A stretch of DNA of 64,000 nucleotides, from NCBI GenBank assembly GCA_045631225.1, contig JAZQUG010000047.1, positions 5,868-69,867 of the forward strand, written 5' to 3'. The position numbers were made by a program, and so were the translations under genes. The notes under the pieces were generated by a model. That model ran no database searches, was not told the origin of the DNA, and saw nothing but the letters and a program-made list of their open reading frames with translations. Source of the stretch: Fimenecus sp045631225. GTDB lineage: Bacteria > Bacillota > Clostridia > Oscillospirales > Acutalibacteraceae. Shown piece after piece: positions 63,024 to 64,000 of this stretch (within the stretch, counting starts at the first letter, position 1; each line of letters opens with the position of its first letter).

Positions 63024-63632
63024 ATGGACCAAATCAAAATAGGAAAATTTATTTCCGAGTGCAGAAAAAATAAAAATCTTACACAAGCACAGTTGGCAGA
63101 AGAATTAAATGTAACCGACAGAGCCATATCAAAATGGGAGACCGGCAAAGCAATGCCCAATTTTGATATTATGCTCGACCTTTGTTCAATTCTCGGAATA
63201 AATGTAAATGAATTATTATGTGGGGAGATGATTGATATGGAACAAAAGGATGACCAATTAAATGAACTGATTTTTCAGATGGCGAAAAACGAGGAAAGAT
63301 ATCATAAACGACTACTACATTCCGCTTGTGTGATTGTCGCAATCAGTCTGCTTGCACTTATTTGTCTGGTGACTTTAATATCACTCCTTATCCCTGAATG
63401 TCCATTTCAATACTTTTTGATAATAGTATCTGTTATACTTTTTGTAATCCCTTGCATTATCGCTCTTAAATTTAAGGTAGAGACAGGATATTATGAATGT
63501 AAGAATTGTCAAAATATGTTTGTTCCTAACTATAAAGGGATTGCCTTGTTGATGCAAACCCCAACCAGAAGATTGTTGAAGTGTACTAAATGTGGAAAAT
63601 GGACTTGGTGCAAAAAACTAACAAAAAGATAA
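63024..63632 (+). CDS. XRE-family regulator with membrane segments and C-terminal Cys pairs
   Basis: 202 residues. Helix-turn-helix at 1-65 (CRKNKNLTQAQLAEELNVTD, RAISKWETGKAMP). Two membrane segments follow near 93-117 and 126-146, and a cytoplasmic zinc-ribbon-like end, CKNCQNMFVPN and CTKCGKWTWC. A DNA-binding protein tied to the membrane could report envelope stress. ATG 63024 follows GAAAGGAAGG. The gene is tightly enclosed by the inverted 17-nt motifs at 62900 and 63631. Confidence 0.75.
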   Translation: MDQIKIGKFISECRKNKNLTQAQLAEELNVTDRAISKWETGKAMPNFDIMLDLCSILGINVNELLCGEMIDMEQKDDQLNELIFQMAKNEERYHKRLLHSACVIVAISLLALICLVTLISLLIPECPFQYFLIIVSVILFVIPCIIALKFKVETGYYECKNCQNMFVPNYKGIALLMQTPTRRLLKCTKCGKWTWCKKLTKR

Positions 63633-63660
63633 ATTCCAATTTGTCGAACTAAAAACTACA

Positions 63661-63696
63661 GGAGCTGACTTTTTCAGTCAGCTCCCTTTCTTTATA
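63661..63696 (+). terminator. Terminator after the membrane XRE gene
   Basis: GGAGCTGACT (63661-63670) pairs with AGTCAGCTCC (63676-63685), then CTTTCTTTAT. Confidence 0.85.
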
Positions 63697-63894
63697 TTAT
63701 GCATAAGTTACTTACTTTTCAACCAAAAAACAGGCTTGAAAAACACCTCTGATGTTTGTTGGCAAATTTACCAAAAACTCTCTACATTGTTTGTGCAATA
63801 TCTGCAAAATGCCATCTTGATTTTATGCCGAAATCAAGTATAATTGACTCTCGGAAATTAAAAAAATTCAAGGCAAAAACATACAGAGGTACAC

Positions 63895-64000
63895 ATGCAA
63901 AATTCTATCACTTTACTCGGTCACACATTAGGTTTTATTTCAGTCGCTTTATTCTTTTATTCTTATCAACGCACCCAAAAAAGCAAGATAATGCTTATTC
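63895..64000 (+). CDS. YgjV-like inner-membrane protein, N-terminal part (partial)
   Basis: The frame starts at ATG 63895 behind CAGAGG and runs off the window. The 35 visible residues comprise a hydrophobic span ending in ALFFYSYQRTQKSKIML, which fits the start of the YgjV (Imp-YgjV) membrane family of unknown function. Too little is present for a firm call. Confidence 0.45.
   Translation, partial: MQNSITLLGHTLGFISVALFFYSYQRTQKSKIMLI

Overview
The window comes from a low-GC, anaerobic, endospore-forming Clostridia genome, most likely a gut Oscillospiraceae/Lachnospiraceae-type Firmicute. Reasons: a sporulation sigma factor G gene next to ylmC/ymxH; the Bacillus-like blocks glmU-pth-mfd and spoVB-mazG-rqcP; oxygen-independent HemZ; a hybrid-cluster protein; strong AGGAGG-type ribosome sites with some GTG/TTG starts; and remnants of Clostridia-type integrative elements (TnpV, DUF6809). 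The genus cannot be fixed from sequence alone.

Layout. 1-131: 3' end of a Mn-dependent inorganic pyrophosphatase. 288-7161: mgsA, then the phosphate-starvation locus pstSCAB-phoU-phoB-phoR, with a triple direct repeat that looks like a Pho box ahead of pstS. 7221-15730: an accessory island of broken mobile-element genes, an orphan nuclease-like protein, two apparent small structured RNAs (about 9768-9962 and 11816-12019) sharing an 11-nt motif, a further structured leader, an AbiE-type toxin-antitoxin pair, and a tRNA-Leu with a duplicated 5' end flanking a hairpin-rich insert. 15802-33626: mixed core and lifestyle genes (NhaC antiporter, sialidase without signal peptide, EamA exporter, FkbM methyltransferase, two HAD phosphatases, PduL, GlmS, paralogous lipoproteins, sigG, zapA, U32 protein, dUTPase). 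33659-45263: a long minus-strand run recJ-rel-dtd-MBL hydrolase-hemZ-kinase-spoVB-mazG-HU-rqcP. 45264-45914: a gene-free stretch with tandem repeats and a hairpin-rich repeat. 45915-53526: glmU acetyltransferase domain-pth-mfd-DUF554-CDF transporter-phosphoesterase. 53586-58292: MFS transporter and two paralogous membrane-anchored proteins flanking a secreted GH43 enzyme. 58509-64000: tRNA-Pro with displaced copies of its T-arm, then an hcp/ferredoxin/HcpR-like nitrosative-stress module, two XRE regulators and the start of a YgjV-like membrane protein.

How the parts work together. The pst/pho genes form a complete sensing and uptake circuit for phosphate. The hcp module consists of a ferredoxin-hcp operon facing a Crp/Fnr regulator with a clear palindrome between them, but hcp carries an in-frame TAA at codon 54. 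The most unusual things here are the two ncRNA candidates, the four copies of a 17-nt motif that bracket the hcp module and the last XRE gene in inverted pairs, and the tRNA-associated duplications that suggest past integration events.
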